Shown here: in pieces, positions 49,001-63,516 of the stretch
How the letters are laid out: each line of letters opens with the position of its first letter
Numbering within the stretch: position 1 is the stretch's first letter
Assembly: GCA_004123355.1 (NCBI GenBank)
Contig: SCHM01000001.1
Location: 11,170,193-11,234,192 of the forward strand
Direction: 5' to 3'
Origin: Amphirosellinia nigrospora
Lineage: Eukaryota; Ascomycota; Sordariomycetes; Xylariales; Xylariaceae
Length of the DNA: 64,000 nucleotides
Notes under the pieces: generated by a model
Told to the model about the DNA's origin: nothing
The model's database searches: none
The model's input: only the letters and a program-made list of their open reading frames with translations
Position numbers and translations under genes: made by a program

Positions 49001-51785
49001 AAGTAATTCATCCACCTGCCCTCACATCTCTGATCTGTGGATCTGTGGTAGTGCCGTGCGTGGGTGTGCTGGCGTGACGTGTAGCCTGGATGACATATGT
49101 GACCCGGACGACATTCTCCTCCTCCTCACTCGCTCTACCCCTCTAATTACCACCGTATATACCCAGCTGGGCTGTCCGTCCTGCGGCTTCACGTCGCACG
49201 TGAATGCAGCGGCCCGAATTTTCGTGCCACTCTCACCGCTTTTGAGCCACACGATTTCTCGGCTGAGCCCTCTCTGCTTGCCCACCCTTTGGCTGGGAAG
49301 CCCCCGTCTGGCTAACTCTGGGATTGGGATCGGATTACCGCTAAAAGTTAGGTTTTCGGGTTACTAGTCTAGGTGCCACTGGGATATTGAGAGTGTCAGA
49401 TGTAAGTTGCGGAGATGTAGATTTGGAATGGATGGTGGCGATCTTGGGAGATCGAAGAACCCCTGAAGCACCAGTCACTTTGTTAATTGGATCGGGCTGA
49501 TTACATCAAGAAGACCGAGACAGCAGATAAGTTTGCCTGGCATGTTGGGAATAATGGTGATATTTTTGTTACGAGCAAGATGAGGAAACGCTTGGATGGA
49601 GGCTGAGGTTCGCTCACCCCAGGCACGTTTCACATATAGTGCGGCATAAGCGAGTTGTACGTTGTTCGCTTACCTGCACGTCACAGTCTTGGACACATCA
49701 CGGTTGAGATTAGGATGAAAAGGCGATCCAATGATGTATCGAGCTTGAGACTGGTGCCATAAACCGAACCCAACTAGTCACACAATAAGCCACGAGATCT
49801 CGCATGTGAGGTAGTCTCGGATGTAGTATGCAATATGTCAGGTCCGAATCAGGATCAATTCGAGAAATTCTACTAATTATAGTGAACACGTTCGTTAATG
49901 GCTCCTGTTGAGCCTGGATGATTTTATGCATTGATCCAAGAGCTTTGCTGAGTAACCAGCTATTGTGCAATCGTGTGTGAGATATCCGTGCGAAGGGGAG
50001 AAAAATGTCAAGAACGAGGTGGACAAATGAAATACGATTGTCTATACGGGTTTACTGTATCACCCCGATTTCTTCGACGTTGATACGGTGAACGGATGAT
50101 TCACCTTGGAGCTGTACTAGGTTTGGGCGCCTAATGATATTCTGTCAAGTCCGATCTCAATTTTCTACCAATCGATGCCTTACCGACAATTCAAAAATCC
50201 AACAATCAAAAGCAATATGTTTGACGAGAGTACAAAACTCTATCACTTTGCGTTTTTAGCTTTATTGTGCGCTGTTATGTGGCGTGCCACACCGACACAC
50301 CGGGTACTCCATACTTCCGATCCGGATATTGTCGTGGCCATTGTTTATTACGCCAGTATCACCTGTAGATCTTATCATTGCAACTAGTTCTGGTCATACA
50401 GGACAAGAAGCGGTGTGTTTTTCTTATTCACCATTCTTGCCGGTCTAGGCCAACTTTCGAATTCGAGGATAGCAAATCTTTGCACCTGCACCATTCCTAT
50501 TGTCTAGCACTGTTCTCCTTTTACCGGGATTCGTTCGCTGAGATACTGAGACTTGATACATTTGGGTAACGTTGGTGAGAGAGGGTCGGACCTGGAATGA
50601 GCTGACACTCTGACTGGATCAAGTCGTGGCCTACTGTTTGTTATTGTATAAGGGTACCGGCAGACTGTCTTGCACTATATACCTCGGTACATCATCTACA
50701 ACTCGCGACACTTGAAAAATTTTCTATCATAATATGTATGTATAATGGGGTCAACTCTATCCGTTCTAGACAAACATTTCTTCCTATATTCCTCCTAATT
50801 TCAGATTCTGTTGCCCTACTCTAGGTGTGACGTGAGAAAACGAAAAATTGATTTCTGGTCGCACAACTTGTTTGTCTCGTGTATAGTAATGTAGAGTGGG
50901 TATACAATGGCCCCTGGTGGCGGTCGTGATCATTAACAGAAGTTATTCCTGGAGCCCAAGATACCCCTTGTCACATGGGCGCTGGTTCTAGACGAAACAA
51001 TACAGCTTAGAGGATACTAATGTAGGTTTCCGGGAACTACACATTCCAGTGTTCATTCAAATTTGAGAGGCAGATTTGTGAAATGATTTGGAAGCTTTAG
51101 ATAGTCATTGGTGGTGAGGCAACTGTATGTAGCTCAGTATCTAATTCATTGTGTATTAAAGCAAGCTAAGCTTTTAGACCATCAGGTTCATCACATGATA
51201 CTGTAATCAGACATTTCCAACAACACACGCCACTGACACCGACCCCTTTTTGATAGAGAAGACAGAGAGAAATAAGGGAGGCATTTCATCAATCGTAAAC
51301 AAGGGAATAAGGCGTCCAATTCGTCAGCTTTACGAGACGGTGGATGTGATGAACAAAGTAAAACAAAGCTGCCTCGATCATGAACGTTTCCGCCTAATTT
51401 CATAATAGGGGGGATTTTTTCCCGTAAGTCGGGTCTCATTCATCTCGGCATGAACATGGCGTAGAATATTATTTCATCGCGAAGAATTAATGTTCACCAT
51501 GCGATGCGTTGATTCGTGAAGCATGTACACGGCCATGAGCGGCAGTTTTAATAACAATAATCAAGTCGTAATTTTCGTCATCGTATCTTCTGAAGAAGGA
51601 CGTAAACATGGCGGGTCTTAGCCGTTCGCAGCGAATACAAAGAATTTATGCAAAGGAGTCGTTGGAATGAACGTGGAGTGGTAAAACTGATATTTGTACT
51701 CAGTGAGACCTTAATGGCCTACAACCACCGGAAAAGTTACCGGAGCAATGTGGGCATCTAGAGTCGGGTGACTAGTAATAAACTG
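46005..51785. other. 5.8 kb gene-free stretch, AT-rich in part
   Basis: I recognise no gene between the second BTB gene and stuA. About 46.9-48.3 kb looks strongly AT-rich by eye. Short open frames on both strands have no known content. No terminal repeats or transposase-like frame is visible. Confidence 0.4.
46102..46116. repeat. (TA)n dinucleotide run
   Basis: About seven to eight TA units lie upstream of the second BTB gene. Confidence 0.7.
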
Positions 51786-53824
51786 TCATCGCCGTCGGGC
51801 GCCTCCCACAGCGGAAGCTGGCCGATTCATTGTGTCGTAGACGGGAGAGGGAATTGCTGCATCAACCAGCGTTTTCCGGCGCTTCAGATCTAAACCACCG
51901 CTTGGAGGCCGCTGGAGCTCATCCTCATCATCTCGGCCTCGTTTCAAAGGTGCTGGAACACCATTCAAGACAGGTGGAGGAGCGTACCCATTTTGCAGCG
52001 AAGGATTCAAATCCGTTTGGGAGCCATATACATCTGAGGCCGAACCCCCATTTGCCGTTCCTCGATCGTTACTCATCACATTGTAAAGACTGCTAGATTG
52101 AGGTGGTACTCGTGGTGGTGTGTTGTATCCGGTCTGTTGCCCATAATATGGCTGTGGTTGTGCGGCGGTCCGCGGAGTGGCACGGCCAGAGTGAGCTTGG
52201 TGACCTGGAGAACCGGTTATCTCTGAAGATAAGTGCGAATGATCACTAGACATAGGAGCAACAGCAGGCGCGTTATAGTTGTAGGCAGTTCGGTTCGCAT
52301 CATAGGCTCCGCTGTCGTGCGTATATTCTGCCTCATGTTCTGCTTCGTCTTCACCATTTGGATGCGTAATAGCATCACCGTGTTGTGTCATACCGTTCGG
52401 CGGTTTGACATCTGAGCCTTCCGATATGCCGCTGCCAATAGGTCGCCCTGAAGGCGGGCCATTTCACTTTTCATGTAGTTATTTGGTTGCCCGTAGACGT
52501 TCCTATCTGGTGGGCTGTTGTGTGATGGGTAAGATGCTTGGGGAGCTGTGTGGTTGTAAACACCTCGGCCATTGTCATATGGCTGAGTGGCCTGAGGATA
52601 TGGCTGCATACTATGCAGTGTGGTACCCGGAGGAGTTGTAGCTGGAGTAGCCGGCATCGATCGCGCAGCATTGCTGAGATTTGTGTCGATAGACATGGGA
52701 TTAGTACCTTGAGCACCATTCATGCCTTGCTGACCCCAGTAATTATCCGCAGCACCCATGTTTCCCATCACACTGGAAGCACTAGTGGGTGGGGTAGGGA
52801 AAGTATGGGCACGGTCAAGGGATGGTCGTCCAGAACTGCCATGGGACGGTAAAGGCTGTGGACCAGGTAACCCCATGTGATGATGATGCTGGTGTTGGTG
52901 CTGCTGTAAAGATGGCAATACGCCGCCTGGAGGCGACGGCCCAGAAGATGGGCCAGGACCGGGAGCTGGGCCATTACGCATCTGGCTAACTTCCTGTTTT
53001 CGACGTTCAGCTGCAGCCATGACTTGGTTAGTCCGATTCTGATTAGTTGGATGGTACAACAATGCTCCTATGTTGTGTACAAAAAGCGGATACAACAACT
53101 CCGTGATCTTCTCCTTATTGGCGAAATCCAGAGCTCGCTCAAATGGTATCCTAAAATAGGGCTATTAGCGACTTGTCTGTGAATTTTCACCAACCCCAAA
53201 CTTACCAGACACCCTTTAGATGCATTGGTCCGATCTTTACAACATGTCGAATTTTCTCGCTTTTTAAGATGCCGTCTCGTCTCCCTCTTGTCATCCCAGC
53301 CACGTTTAGTAATTTGGTGCCATTTATCATGTGATTATCTGCGGGCAAAAATTAGTTCGTCGAGTCTCAAGATTTGTTGGCATGATTAGTGTACCTTCTC
53401 GGCGGGCAACACATATTCCCCTAGCTTCGACTTGAAAGCACAAACTTCCTTCATCTTCCCACAGAGTAGCTGTTACACGGGGTTTCATTCCTGGTGGAGC
53501 TATCTGCCCACTTGTGTCGAAACCTGAGTACTGATTCGGCATCGCCGGTTGATTGGGCACACCTGGTAGTGGCAGCACGTTCGCGGGGCCCATCGGAGCC
53601 GAAACAGCAGGCGGCGCTGTTTGTGGTGAAGTGAGCCCATTTGGATAACTGCTGTAATGGTAAGCCGGGGCGGAATACTGCGGTCCTGGTTGTAAAGGGC
53701 CCGGTTGTAAAAGAGTTGGCTGTCCATATTGAGGCATTGCGCTTGAAGTCACAGTTTGCGGCGCTGGTGCGGGACCAGCAGACATGTGCTGAGCTTGGTA
53801 ATACATGTCTGGTTGTTGATTCAT
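51786..53824 (-). CDS. stuA: APSES-domain transcription factor StuA (developmental regulator)
   Basis: This is a nuclear regulator of conidiation and development, the StuA/Asm-1/Mstu1 type. Seen: [19 protein letters not shown], a Pro/Gln-rich N-terminus, then the APSES DNA-binding domain from about residue 120 ([98 protein letters not shown]). MSIDTNLS, a Pro/Ser-rich region and the C-terminal [18 protein letters not shown] nuclear signal follow. Introns at 53339-53394 and 53151-53205 split the APSES domain at ARRE/DNHM and KGV/W. One base is missing at 52456-52458 (plus strand GGG), joining NNYMKSEMA to [10 protein letters not shown]. The corrected length is about 642 residues. The chosen ATG is the first in its frame, but the frame is open further upstream (see 53825-54310). 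Confidence 0.93.
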
Positions 53825-54310
53825 TGCTGGGTATTGGTCGTACGCGCTAATGCCTTGTGATGCGGCTATGGCTGCTGATGTTGGGAGGTTCGGCGATGGT
53901 GTCTTAGGGCCGTTTGATGAGGGAGCCGTCGACGAAACGGTGTATGATGATTGCGAGTCGCCGTTTGAGCTCGCCGATGAAGCGATGGAGCTGACCCGGG
54001 GAGATAATGTATTGGGAGAATATGCCACTGGTTGCTGTCGCAAAGGAAGTGAAGGCAGCTTCTCACTCACATACGGAGGCCGCTGGGTAGCGAGAACACC
54101 GTAATACGGAATGTCAGACGTTCCCCGGGTCGGCGGATACGATATCGGTGGTAAATCCAGCTTTGCGGCTTCAGGGAGGCGATGGGTGAGCTGTGGAGGG
54201 CTCGCGCCAAGTTTGAGAGTAGATCGAGGATAGGGGCACCACCAAGGGCCGAAATATGCCCAAAGTCTAATGAATGGACCTGGAGCTTGTTCAGATTCGG
54301 CGCGGCTGAT
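53825..54310 (-). other. ATG-less open frame continuous with stuA (5' leader or N-terminal extension)
   Basis: The stuA frame stays open for 162 codons upstream of its first ATG, up to a TGA at 54311-54313, without any ATG. The inferred text is Pro/Ser-rich (KLDLPPISYPPTRGTSDIPY, SSYTVSSTAPSSNGPKTPSP) and similar in style to transcription-factor termini. It may be part of an exon of a longer isoform whose start lies upstream across an intron, or a translated leader with a non-ATG start. A chance-open leader is also possible. Confidence 0.4.
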
Positions 54311-55276
54311 TCACTGATCTGGCCCGGAGATCGATAGTAAGGCAGTTTCGACAGTATCTTGAGATTGCGTGGTCGGAGGCTTAGCTAGATAGCTACTCGG
54401 CGAGGCAAGAGCGGGGGGTTGCCAAAACGTTCACAAACGAGAAACTCGATAAGCAAAACAAACAAGAAAGCTCTTTTCAATAAATTCGTAGACGGGTCGT
54501 GATCGGTCGTAAAGACTGCACCAAAATTCCTCCAATTGAGCTCAGAAACGTGAAAATCCGGTAGTATTCCACGATTCGTCTCCTGTCATCGGTATGGCGT
54601 TGGACGGATTTGAATCAGGCGACAACACTATTCCCCACTCGCACCAGGAACAAGAATCCTCCAGATGCTCGTTCGCACTCAATGCCAAGAGACAGACAGA
54701 CAGAAGAAAATCCGTAGACGCCGGGAAAATCGATCGTTTATCGTCAACTGGCCCGAAATGCTAGGTAAGAGCCGAAACACTAGCACACACAACACGCCAC
54801 TAATACTATGTTCTAGTACTTCTGAACCTTGGCCAATAACTTGTTAGCCCATATTGGGGGAAGCGGGCAAGTTCGAGTGGTGAACAGGGCGGCAAACCTA
54901 TGAACCAGACAAACCTCACAGTCTAAGCCTCGGCAACCTTCGCTCGCAGAATAATTGGGGAGGTCGGGTCGAAGAAAAGAGAGGCGGGGGGACAAGGGAG
55001 CGGAGGGAGGAGAGAGAAAGAGAGGAAGTCTGAGGAGACGAAGAAAGTCTCTCCGAGGCAATGATGAGGAGGCAGGAAGGTTGAAGAAGAGGAGAACAAG
55101 AAGGAGGAGTTGAGGTGGATAAGAGTTGTGAGGACGAACAGATCGGCTCGCTAACGCTAAAGGTGATAGGAGAGGAACCGTGTAGGTACCTCGGGGTACA
55201 GCTGTAGGTAGGTACTGTACCTGGGCTAGCTGTCGGTACAGCGGTAGAGGTAAGCAGGGGATTTGCTGGGATGCGG

Positions 55277-55300
55277 GTGTTGGTGTTGGTGTTGGCGTTG
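55277..55300. repeat. (GTGTTG)n imperfect hexanucleotide repeat
   Basis: Three GTGTTG units and one GCGTTG unit occur in tandem upstream of stuA. Confidence 0.7.
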
Positions 55301-56166
55301 GCGGGGTCGCTGGGTGCTGGGGTGCTGTAACTTACAGTGCACGGGAAAGGTACAGCGAGCCGCCAGGTACCTACACAGCCCGGTATAGGAGGAAGGAACT
55401 TTTGCTTGGGGAAAGATAAGTAGCGTGCCTCACGTAGGCAGTGGACAATTCGTGGAGCAGGAGTGGCCAGAGTACCTACACTACACCACCACCTCGATCA
55501 CCACCGTCCCCTGCCACTCACGCAGTCGATGCCTCGCAAAGTACGCTACGGGACAAACCAGGCTCTAGCTGGCCACCTTATTATCATGTACAGCATACCT
55601 ACTTACCTAAGGTACCTGCTTACAGCCAACACCAGGGCAGCGCCCCTCCTCCACAACCACTCCACTTGTGCTGTGCAGTAGGCATCTAGAACAGGTGTAG
55701 CTGTAGCCGGACGTAGTGGTATCGGCTGCCAGCGAGGACAAGAGGCCCGCAAGCTCGCCCAACCCAAGCGGCATCGTTCCTCGCTGCTGTTGCTGGTTCT
55801 GCTGGGGTCTTGTTATTATCGAGCCAGGGCAGGATGGAAGTGGAGGAGAAGAATACATGGATGGTGGGAGTCAGGATCCCCCTTTCCACAGGTACAATAG
55901 TGAACAATGCCTGGCGGGACCGCTGTGCGCACAGTACATACAAGTACCTAACTTAGGTACCTAAGCCGGTGGAAGTAGGTGGAGCGTGGTGAGATAGATT
56001 AGGCTAGGTAGTTAGCGACTATGGGGGTTGGCAACCTAGCGGCAGTAGTGTACATACCCTGTCTTTGTAAGTACCTGCTGAGGTAGTGTACATGAGGTCC
56101 CCAAGGTCCCCACCTCTTCTTCCAATACCGCTTAGCGTCATTGTTTAGGAGCTCTTCGAATTGGCG

Positions 56167-56186
56167 CTCTCTCTCTCTCTCTCTCT
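56167..56186. repeat. (CT)10 microsatellite
   Basis: Ten CT units occur in tandem in the gene-free region upstream of stuA. Confidence 0.85.
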
Positions 56187-59100
56187 ATATCTCTGTGCGT
56201 CTGCTTAATCTGACCTGGTAGGCCTAGCGTACCTAGGTTAGGTGGCAGGGTTTTTTTCTTGGTCATCGTTTCTCAGCGGACTCAGCGTTGTACTCAGTAC
56301 TGTAGGACAATCAACAAGGCTCCTTAGCGGCAGCGTGTAATTCAGGGGTGTCTGACAGGGCCGTCAGGGGCGTCTCTCTATACAGATATCGTATACAGGA
56401 CACAATCCCTGGCCATTCGATGACGGATCGACATCTCTGTTTTTTTTTCCTTAAAAGCGTATCCGTATCCTGATATCGATTGCGTACTGTGTGTAACCAA
56501 TTTGCTGGAGGGCATTGTAGTAGCCGACAGAATGTAATTAAGTTGCTGAGCACAGGCGTCGCTATTTGGCCTAGAGCGTTGCAAGACAATCGCAAGATCT
56601 GTCCATCTAAGGCATCACTGAGCTGGCCAGACCTCACCACACGAAACCGGGCCAGGAGAGTTCGTCGCTGAACCTTGTATAGTCCAAAGTGTCCAAGCTT
56701 CCTCCGTGTATCGGTGGTAGAAGTAGATGACCAATGGCCGATATAATGGTAACACTAGTAGGTAGAACATATAATTTGATACTTACCTGGCTGGCCATAC
56801 TCCGACATCTACATAGCGATGAATCGCTTCTCATGATAAATACAGCCATAGATATAGATAATGGGTGAATAATGAGTTGACAGGCTAGAACAATAGTTAA
56901 GAGCAGGGCCAATTGACCCTTGGCCTGTTCTGCCCTCTCTACTTGGTACAGTAGGCATATTATTGCTGGCCATCTCTGGGACTGTCCGTATGAGACCAAG
57001 CAGCTCGTGACTCGACTACAGGTATCCTAGCATTTGGAGGCACGCATATCTGGCCAGTGGGAATTCTCTATAATCGAGATATTCATCATGAGTATGATTA
57101 CTGTAATGGTAGCAGGGGGGTGGAGTCCGGGAAGGAAGATGGCCGCAGCCCGTGTGGCCTGGTGGATTCGTGTACGCATAGTAGTTTTTGCTGGGCACAT
57201 ACCATAGCATCTACCTCGTCGGTCGGCGGGATACGTGTGTAGTCGGTCTCGGTCGGTCGGTTCGGTCAGTCAGTTCTTGTTGACAATGGGCAGCACACAG
57301 TGTGAATAAAGTTACGGCATATCTTCCCCCGGCCTCGGCTTCTTGGGCGTGTGCCTGTGAGTTTATCGGTATCACGAGATAGAGGAGATGAGAATTTCAA
57401 TGAGCTTTCAATGATGAACGAGTAGAATTTGCACCTTGTCAAGGTGAGAAGAATAAGGAATAGAACATCGAACGCGGAAGAGAAGAGAGAGAGAGAGTTA
57501 AAACAAGAGGAAAGAGGACTCTGGCGTCAAGACAAATACGATAAAACCAGCACCAGAGGGTTACTTTAATTTGAGTCTTTCCCTCTATCAAAAATGGCCA
57601 TTACATGTTGCAAATGCCATTAGTGCTTCTCAGGCATGCTGGGGAATTTAGACGCATGCCTGCTACCTGCTACCAACCTCATTTTTAGGCTGATCTCATG
57701 TCCACTGCATAGCTTAACTGAACCTCTTGGGATATCATTATTCAAAGAATCAGCCTAAGGCCTTACTGATTATCAAGTCTTCCGTTGCCTACCATATCAG
57801 TATTGCGATATAATCGCACACCGCGTAGGCCTTTGTAAATACTCATTTGACAGGAACATATATAAATAACGACTCAAGTAACCAGAAAAAATTAGATGCC
57901 GCCGGAAGCATATTCACCATGATTACGAGCGTCGCTTCATGAGAAAGCTAGGAAGCAATGGGCAAAGATCGTTGGGGTTTAGCGCCCTCAGGCGCTGGTC
58001 CAGCGAATCAAAATTCGACGCTGGAAAGGTGTGGCCCCTCACGCCGTAGCGAAAGTGGTATGCTGTTCTGGCGTGGCATCGTGGCACAAGAGCAACATAT
58101 TAATATATCGGCGCTGGCCTCTGATACACTGGTGGCTTAAGTGGCTTTCCCATCTCCCGCAAATACTATAATCGGCACCTCAAGAAACATGTATCAGTAC
58201 AAGAGACCCGAGAAAGATGCTTGTATGCTTTCTCTCCTTGGTGTTAAGCACGAGCCAAGTGGTCTTGGGACGATAAGCTTGAAATCTCGTCTCTCTAGGT
58301 TATAAGCCCCCAAGGTTGTGAGTTGGGAAGCGTTAGAGTTTCGGGCGTGTCAATATACTCCATATACTCCTCATGAACACGCTAAATGCCTGACCCGGGC
58401 CGCAACCCTCACCAGGCTAGACAAGACTTGATTATCTTGTTTATGGTAAGTGGTTGGGGTTCTCTCATGATCATTAACCACGCCGATGTTCGCTCACGTC
58501 GTAACATCCGACGGAGCACGGGAATCAGCGAGCCAACTCGCTCGTCCAGTACTAAGCTGCCAAACAATTATCCGCAATATGTCTGTGATCTCATCTCTCG
58601 TAAGCGGTGCTCGTAGCGAGGCGATAGGCAAAAAACCGCCAGTGAGTGATACATGGGACCATGAGTTATAGCACGCTGGAAATAATTTCTAGAAAGATAT
58701 TTTACTTGCGTTGTTTCTCGACCAGGGTATACTGTATACACTACTCCACCGGGCTGGCGTTGGGGTTCTTGGCTCTCATCTTCCCCTCTTCTCGACGGCT
58801 CTGACCTACTAGTCGAGCAAGCCAAGAGTTGTTTGTTGGTCCAGTCCCCACAACCCTGGTCGTGGATGGCATCCAGTCAGGCGATTCAGCGTCGCGGCCA
58901 TCCGAGATCCACTTGGACCCCAGCTCAGTAGCCCAGCCCAACAACCATGCCAAATTCACCTCATACTGTAACTAACTGCCTCTCAAAGCTTGCCGGAGCT
59001 GACTGTACACAAGCAAGTGCTCTGACTTGTGAGCGGTTGTCTCGCTCATTGCCTTAACGCTCGATTAGCTACTTATCGATTGAGTGCATCGCGTATCTCA

Positions 59101-62100
59101 ATCCTCTGCTCTGTGGGTGATGGTTCATGGGAAATCGTCTTCACGAGAGCTGCAACTAGCAGACGGCAGGCGTTATAAAAGACGGCAGCCAATGCATGCG
59201 ATAAGTCAGGGCCCAGGCTGATGCGCGCATGTACTTATGCACATTGGTGCTGGTAGACAGATGCACAGTAGTTTAGGTCCCGAAGTACTTGCAGCAAGCG
59301 TGTAACTTAGTGCATTCGGAAGTACCACCTAAACGATATGCTTGTCCAACCGTCTACATACACTGCCGTAGTATGCCTATGAACTTGCAGCGGACTGCAC
59401 AGCGATCGATCCTGTCCATCTTCCAGAGAGTGAATGGAAACCCCTTGCTGATCCGATGCGAATGAACGAACGTCGTAAGCCTGCTGTACCATGGACGAAG
59501 AAACTCGCCTCATACGATTGCAATTGGTCCAAGCGTAGGAAGCTCTCGAACCTATATTCAGGTTTATGGACAACGCATCTACCAAGGTTCTTCAACCGCC
59601 GCCTAGCGCTTACTGAATTGCCAGATAAGGGTGGCCGGGACCGGGTGTTGTGGGCAGGCATTGCCCTACACAACTATGGGTTGAACGCACGCAAGTTCCG
59701 CAGTACACGTACATCATGTCGTGACATGTAATGTGACTTATAAGTTGGGGGCCAAGTTTTCCAGGAACCAGACCTCATAAGCAGTTTCAAATGTAGCCTG
59801 CCTGGACAATCCCGAATAATGATATCACCGTACTTCGAGAAATAGGCTCGAAACGAAACCTAATGGTATTTTACCTTTCCCCTGAGGCGGGGCGCAGAAT
59901 GCTCGGCCATATGACATTTAACGTTCTGGTATGGAAGGGAACAACTATGTGCGGTATATTCCCTCGGCCGGCAAGGTTTCCGAACAACAACACGATGGCA
60001 AAGTATATAGGCATCTTCCTTGTTTAACTACGAAAAGCTAGCGAAACCTGGACAGATCGCTGGGTCAGTGTACTCGACGGCAATAAAACACATCTATAGG
60101 CGGGTGCTGCCTTTGCATCTACTGTACGTAGTCCCTCTTTCGGCTACCTAGATCAAAGATGGCATGCAGGAAACGGGCTTGGCGATCATTGGGCCGAATA
60201 CACCGCGTCTACTTGCAGGCAAGATGCGTGGCGAGGGCTGGCGGAATCTTACATGCGGGGATGTAAGTCCTGCGGAGCCAGACAACGCCGCGCTTCCCAA
60301 GTACATAATTAAATGCTGTGTGCTAAGCTCTACTAAGCGTATAGCGAGGTAAAGAGGATTGTTTTATATTCTGAAGTGAGCCCGGTTAATTCATGAGAGA
60401 TATCTATTTCGCGTTCGACTACGTATGAGCGCATCATATCAATAGCTTGTTCGGAACGGTTGTTGATGACTGAGCGAGATCACATGTTTGGATAATTTGA
60501 ATACGCTCCCTAGCAGGCCGAGGCTTGTTGCCAAGCTGTATCCAATGTTCTTTTAATTGGATATATCTTTTTCGTTCAGAATTGCTACATATATTTGTGC
60601 TCTTGAACTCTTTTGAATGAATCGAAGTAAAATATGTACTTGAACCAAGGCGATCCGTCTTCCCCACCTATCTATAGGATGCAGGGTCCTGTCTCAACTG
60701 GTCGATCAAGGGTGAAGCTCCGACATAACTGTCTACCCACTACTGGTATAGTCGAATATCCCCCGATGCAGCCGAGCCAGCGTCGGGTCTTTTTTTTTTT
60801 AAGCTTGATCAGACGCATCTCAACCTTGGGCGAGATAATCAGTAAGGTAGTAAGATGCGAACGTTGAGATCCGCGCTGCTGGAAACGAACGGGTTCTCGA
60901 ATACCACCGGGCAGACGCAGGCCTCCATGCAGTGAACAGTCTCCTTGCTGTGCAGATTCGAAGGTGCGTGGATCTCGTGCCATCGTTACTATGTGCTTAA
61001 ACGTAGCTACTCAATGGATCTCTGGGGCCGGGTACATGGTTGGCAACGATGTGGGTACGAGGCAAGGTGACCAGCGCATCCGTGAAAGAGAGCCTCAGAC
61101 GTCCACCGCATGTGATGCCATGCTCATGCTATGCCATGCACGACATCTGTTCATCCGCTGGCGCGCGTGCCAACACATGAGCCTCATCGTAGACTGAACT
61201 GATCGTCCTAATCCGTCCTAATCAACATATTCCCAATATCTCCGCAGTGTGATTTTGCGTGTAGCTTACCCGGTTCGCAAACACTCAGAAATAAAAAACC
61301 ATGCCTGTTCAATTGACTGGCTTGACATCCCGGGGGTTGCACTCAGGAAGAGTTGTGTCAGGACAGTCATATTGGGGGCTCCCGCATTTCGCTCCGCGTG
61401 GAAACCTGCCAACCCAAATCCTACGCCTGTCGTCCCATCTGTTTCTGCGTAGTAGTCAGAGAGACTGCGGTGATGGCGCAAGGAGGCATGTATGACAAGC
61501 TGCATCACATGCGGATTGGATTTCTCAAGGTTGTATATGCCATGCAGCGCGGCATTGGCCCAGACATGACATTACAGGGCGCTGTACCGGTTCGCTGGGT
61601 TCGCTGAGCATAAGCCTATTCATCAGATTCTCTTTTGATTTCTCTACCTCCCTCGGAATGGGCGATACAACGAGCTCAGTCACCCTGCTCAAGTGTGCCA
61701 CCGGACAACTCCAACGGGCCCGCTGCTCAACCAGGTTTTAGTTACGAATTCGCCTGCAGCCAATCTACATGGTACGTCAATCTTCCTCCGCCAACCATAA
61801 ATGCCGGCGGGTGCATTCTACGTAGTACCTTGTGCTGGTGGTGAATCAATGATGTCTAACACAGCAGGCTCGCGCCCACGTTTCATTGCTTATATCAAGA
61901 ATTCGCCTGTCGGCCACCCATGAAAGCCGTTTCAACGGCTGACGAAATAAGCTTCTCCCGTCAGCGGCGTAATATGGTGTACACTGCTGTATGCCGTACG
62001 ATTCGGTACATGCAAGAACAAAGCGTCGTCGAGGAATGACAGGGGCATCCGTGATTATGGGCTTGAGCACTTGCATGACCGAGCAGGGACACTAACGCAC

Positions 62101-63484
62101 GGCGGGCGCGGCTATGCATATCTCACACCTAGCCAATCATGCGTTTTACCCCATGGTCCAAGGTGCCACGGCCTGCAGGATCGAAGGGATTATTCCAGAG
62201 TGGCCAGCCTTGCTGTGCTTGTATTGTCTTAAGATGAATGATACACTAGGTCCTATGTACATCTCAGGCTGCTCTCCCACTCACCGGACGAGGACGACAG
62301 CCGGGGGTCGCAGCCGTCAAGTCAGATCTAAGGAGTCACTGTAATCGTTACCAGAGGGAAAGGTATAACCGGCCTTTTGTGGCCTCAGAGAGCTGCTGTT
62401 TCGTAGGATCTTTTAGCTCCCCCAACCCCGTTACGAGGCGCTACGCGACAACCCGGTATCGAACGGGACAATCATCATAGCTTGCGCCAACCCCTGCCTA
62501 GCAGCAGTATACGCCCAGATATTTGCCAAGAAGCGATCTGGTTGCTCTGGTCTCCGGTCTGTCTCCGACCTAAGCAAAGTACTGTACAGTAGTGTGCGCT
62601 CGCCTTCACAATGAATAGCTGTGGAATATGGGTTAGACAGTGTGAGGAGTTTTCAGTTGCCGTAAATATCTGCTATCCTTCTCGATTTTCATTTTGTGTG
62701 CCAACCTCTCTGTCACCCTCCATTGCTGGTCCGGCCATCGCGTAGACCAATCAGCAGCGCCCACGTCGACGAGCACACCCAACCAGCTGATGTGGACACT
62801 AGCACTAGTTTGGAACTAGGGAAATGTCTCCAACGACGAGCCACTCGATTAGACCAACTCATTGATCACTGGTTGTGGACTAGGTATCTAATCATAATAG
62901 TGTGCCATTGCAAAGGCTGAAAAGGCCTGCCAAACGCTGTACTGCTGGCTTCAGCATTACAAATAGCCGGAAAGCTGAGCGGCCGCTTGGAGAGAGTATA
63001 GATATACCTTTGTTTACAGGCGCTCGATTGATGATGTACAGTACAATGATGGCCGGCTAGCCCCGAATCCTTCGAGCGGGTGGACCATGGAGTACCTACC
63101 GTAGTGTACTTGTAACATAGAGCAGTCTATAGAGAGCCTGCACATCATCATGGCTCCGTACTATGTCATTCCCCTGGCAGCCTGCAAGAGCGGACCGTTA
63201 TCCGTGCTAAAAGACTTACATAGATGCTTAGATGGCATGGCTAACAATAAGCAAGTATTCGGGCCAAGGCGGAAGGGGGAAAGACGTAGTGGTGTGAAGA
63301 GGAGAATCGAAATTTTGTGGCGCCATGAGACGAGCAAGCAAGTGCCTGCTTAGCAACTCACAAACGTGTACCACGATATGCTTTCTTAGGATGGTATTAT
63401 AGGGATTTGCTGGTCCAATTGGAGCGAACAACGTGGGAAAGGGTGTCCAGCGTGTTCGTTTCTCCACCAACATCGGATTCAACC

Positions 63485-63516
63485 GACTGACTGACTGACT
63501 GACTGACTGACTGACT
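63485..63516. repeat. (GACT)8 tetranucleotide microsatellite
   Basis: Eight perfect tandem GACT units lie in the gene-free region near the window end. Confidence 0.9.
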
